A DNA stretch of 5,631 nucleotides from Candidatus Zipacnadia bacterium (GTDB lineage: Bacteria > Armatimonadota > Zipacnadia > Zipacnadales > Zipacnadaceae), in contig JALGTV010000096.1 in the NCBI GenBank assembly GCA_029821215.1, positions 1-5,631 of the forward strand, written 5' to 3'. The notes under the pieces were generated by a model, which was not told where the DNA came from, ran no database searches, and saw only the letters and a list, made by a program, of their open reading frames with translations. Positions 4,237-5,631 of the stretch are shown piece after piece. The position numbers and the translations under genes were made by a program. Position 1 is the stretch's first letter. The number at the start of each line of letters is the position of its first letter.

Positions 4237-5316
4237 TTATTTGTTTTCCAGTGCCAGCACATTCAGCGCCTCATGGTGTCCTGCTGTGGCGGCTGCCTCC
4301 ACACCGTGCTCCCTCAGGACCTGTTCCTGCAGGTCTTTGGGCTCAGACTTCCGCCCCGCGTCTACCAGCATCTCAGTTATATCGGCAAAAAGATCTTCTA
4401 TTGCCAAACGCTCGGACAACGACTGGTCAAGCTCCAATTCCTCAATATGGCAGCACGCCTCCTGTAGAATAGCTAATACCTTTGGGTATTGTTCCCTTTC
4501 CTTCAGCATGTTGCCCAGGCGCCAAAGCAGCTGGGCAATTTCGCACTTAATATCTTTGTCATCGTCTTCTATCCGCCGCAGTATCCTTACCGCTTCTTGC
4601 TGGTGTTCTATCGCCTCAGAAAACTTCTGATTGCGCCATATACCCTCGGCTATCTGGTGGACTATGTTTGCCTGAGCAACCACCACCTCATGCACACCCT
4701 GCCCCTCGGGTAACGGTAAGGCCGATAATGCCTTTTTCAACGTACTGACGCCGCTGTGCAAGTCACCGACCTGCACCTTGATCTCGCCCTTCTTGGCGAT
4801 TGCCTGAGCTATTAGCAGTTTTTGTGATATATCGGAGAGGTCCTCGAGCTGTTCAGCGATATGGACAGCCTCCTGGCAGTATTCATATACCTGCGAGTAC
4901 TCTTCACGGCGACATGCCAATTGCTCGGTAACCTCTATACGGGCTTGGCAACCCAACGGACCCAGACAGTCCGGATCTACTGAATCCAGCACGGCAATCA
5001 CAGTGTCAAGCGCTATACCATGCATATGGCCGCCCGCTACGAAGACTCTCAACAGGGTTTGATAGCACTTCCAGATAATCTCCGACGGTAGCTCCAGCAC
5101 CCCAGCAGCGCGGCAATTGAAGTCAGCCAGAAGTTCAATAGCCCACTCTCCACTTTTTGCGTTATATTCATTAAGCGTTTCGTCCAGTTGCAGTACGTCT
5201 TCTTCCGTTATCTGCGATAGATAATGGTCTATCACCCGCCGCCAGGGAAAGTCTGGGTCGTGATCGAGTGGTGCCTCAAGAAAGAAACGGACGACAGGAT
5301 TGTCTGCATTAATCAT
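4237..5316 (-). CDS. TPR-repeat protein
   Basis: A complete 359-residue, acidic, almost wholly helical protein without signal peptide or membrane segment, so probably cytoplasmic. Tetratricopeptide-like helix pairs repeat about every 45 residues: the second helices begin near 141 (SQVYEYCQEAVHIAEQ), 187 (HSGVSTLKKALSAL), 231 (KFSEAIEHQQEAVRILRRI) and 276 (QYPKVLAILQEACCHIEEL), preceded by helices with the usual small and aromatic positions (IAEGIWRNQ, LLWRLGNML). This period matches the longer TPR variety (about 42-45 residues). Residues 1-120 form another helical region (FPWRRVIDHYLSQITEEDVLQLDETL) that I do not recognise. TPR arrays bind protein partners; none can be named, but the immediately following gene is an obvious candidate. 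ATG 5316 is the only good start; GGTGGAG lies unusually close, two bases upstream. No frame damage is visible. Confidence 0.85.
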   Translation of the reverse strand: MINADNPVVRFFLEAPLDHDPDFPWRRVIDHYLSQITEEDVLQLDETLNEYNAKSGEWAIELLADFNCRAAGVLELPSEIIWKCYQTLLRVFVAGGHMHGIALDTVIAVLDSVDPDCLGPLGCQARIEVTEQLACRREEYSQVYEYCQEAVHIAEQLEDLSDISQKLLIAQAIAKKGEIKVQVGDLHSGVSTLKKALSALPLPEGQGVHEVVVAQANIVHQIAEGIWRNQKFSEAIEHQQEAVRILRRIEDDDKDIKCEIAQLLWRLGNMLKEREQYPKVLAILQEACCHIEELELDQSLSERLAIEDLFADITEMLVDAGRKSEPKDLQEQVLREHGVEAAATAGHHEALNVLALENK

Positions 5317-5631
5317 TACTCCACCCCCGGATGGTAGACTATAGAAGTGGCCTAGAGAGCCTGCTTTTAGTTCCTAAGCCAACGCCGACACCAACCATAT
5401 AGAATCGTATTGGACAATACCAGCGTGGTAGATGACCCTATATCATAGGTTAGTTACACACCCCGTATACTTCTCCCCTGTTGATACACAAACAGCGGCT
5501 TGAAAAAGCCAGTTCTTCATGATACCGGCGTGGATTAGTGGCAGCAGCACATTGGCGTGGTCCTGTCTATCTGGGCCCAGCCAGCAGCTTGGCAGGCTGG
5601 CTCAGCGACCATGACTTGGACGTAGATTAGA
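5317..5631. other. Gene-poor right end, upstream region of the TPR gene
   Basis: No convincing gene is present. Minus-strand short frames at 5443-5520 (25 residues, start MKNWLFQAAVCVSTG) and at 5535-5630 (open at the edge, containing VMVAEPACQAAGW) look slightly protein-like but match no family I know; they may be the decayed 3' part of a gene lying to the right. The stretch also contains a GGCTT-GAAA-AAGCC hairpin with a GNRA-type loop (5497-5510), an AGCCAGC/GCTGGCT dyad (5579-5602), a GTATT-GGAC-AATAC dyad (5407-5420) and the dyad at 5437-5449 described separately. Confidence 0.5.
5437..5449 (-). promoter_or_regulatory. Dyad overlapping a possible -10 box upstream of the TPR gene
   Basis: CCTAT (5437-5441) and ATAGG (5445-5449) are inverted around three bases. 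On the minus strand this reads CCTATGATATAGG and contains TATGAT, a five-of-six match to the -10 consensus, about 125 bases before the TPR start. No good -35 box lies 16-18 bases in front. If it is a promoter, the dyad would let a dimeric repressor cover it. Confidence 0.25.

Noticed and set aside
4132..4713. Several plus-strand frames opposite the TPR gene
   Set aside because: They mirror the TPR codons in other phases, and the TPR frame has a clear repeat period and normal composition.
1..5631. CRISPR array, tRNA or rRNA genes, insertion sequence with transposase
   Set aside because: No regularly spaced direct repeats, no cloverleaf with a T-loop sequence, no rRNA-like blocks and no transposase motifs were seen on either strand.

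Overview
This is a bacterial window of moderate GC, most likely from an uncultured environmental genome. Evidence for bacteria is Shine-Dalgarno sequences of the AAGGAG type, close minus-strand spacing, a TTG start, and typical bacterial families. I cannot place the phylum from sequence alone. The striking property is decay: of the recognisable genes only a short-chain dehydrogenase and a TPR protein look intact. The others are truncated, carry a stop, or are reduced to fragments.

Left part (1-676, minus strand): an unidentified partial reading frame runs off the left edge (1-141), preceded by a tiny hydrophobic ORF (160-231) and by the C-terminal half of a decayed trimeric dUTPase (234-524). 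The stretch 525-676 holds no gene but has two dyads.

Centre-left (677-2775): a complete NAD-type SDR oxidoreductase (minus, TTG start) is divergent from a GH127/DUF1680 beta-L-arabinofuranosidase-like gene (plus). The shared 167-base spacer has a nested inverted repeat, a short direct repeat and an orphan Shine-Dalgarno/ATG. Together they look like the remains of a plant-sugar catabolic locus. The glycosidase loses homology near base 2500, just before the zinc/catalytic half of the family.

Centre (2475-3312, minus strand): a tyrosine recombinase has an excellent Shine-Dalgarno but only its N-terminal DNA-binding domain. The catalytic arginine is replaced by cysteine and the rest of the catalytic domain is missing. 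Directly after its stop comes a second well-formed gene start (AAGGAG, then ATG), cut off where glycosidase sequence begins. This indicates a mobile-element fragment joined tail-to-tail to a broken glycosidase. A 49-base palindrome with a following T run lies upstream of the recombinase.

Right part (3313-5316, minus strand): a TPR-repeat protein of 359 residues is followed after one base by the ATG of a second, unrecognised gene with a cysteine cluster. That gene is split in frame by one TAG codon. The pair is the best candidate here for something undescribed, although the TAG may simply mean it is dead. The last 315 bases hold small dyads and the probable TPR promoter region, with no convincing gene.
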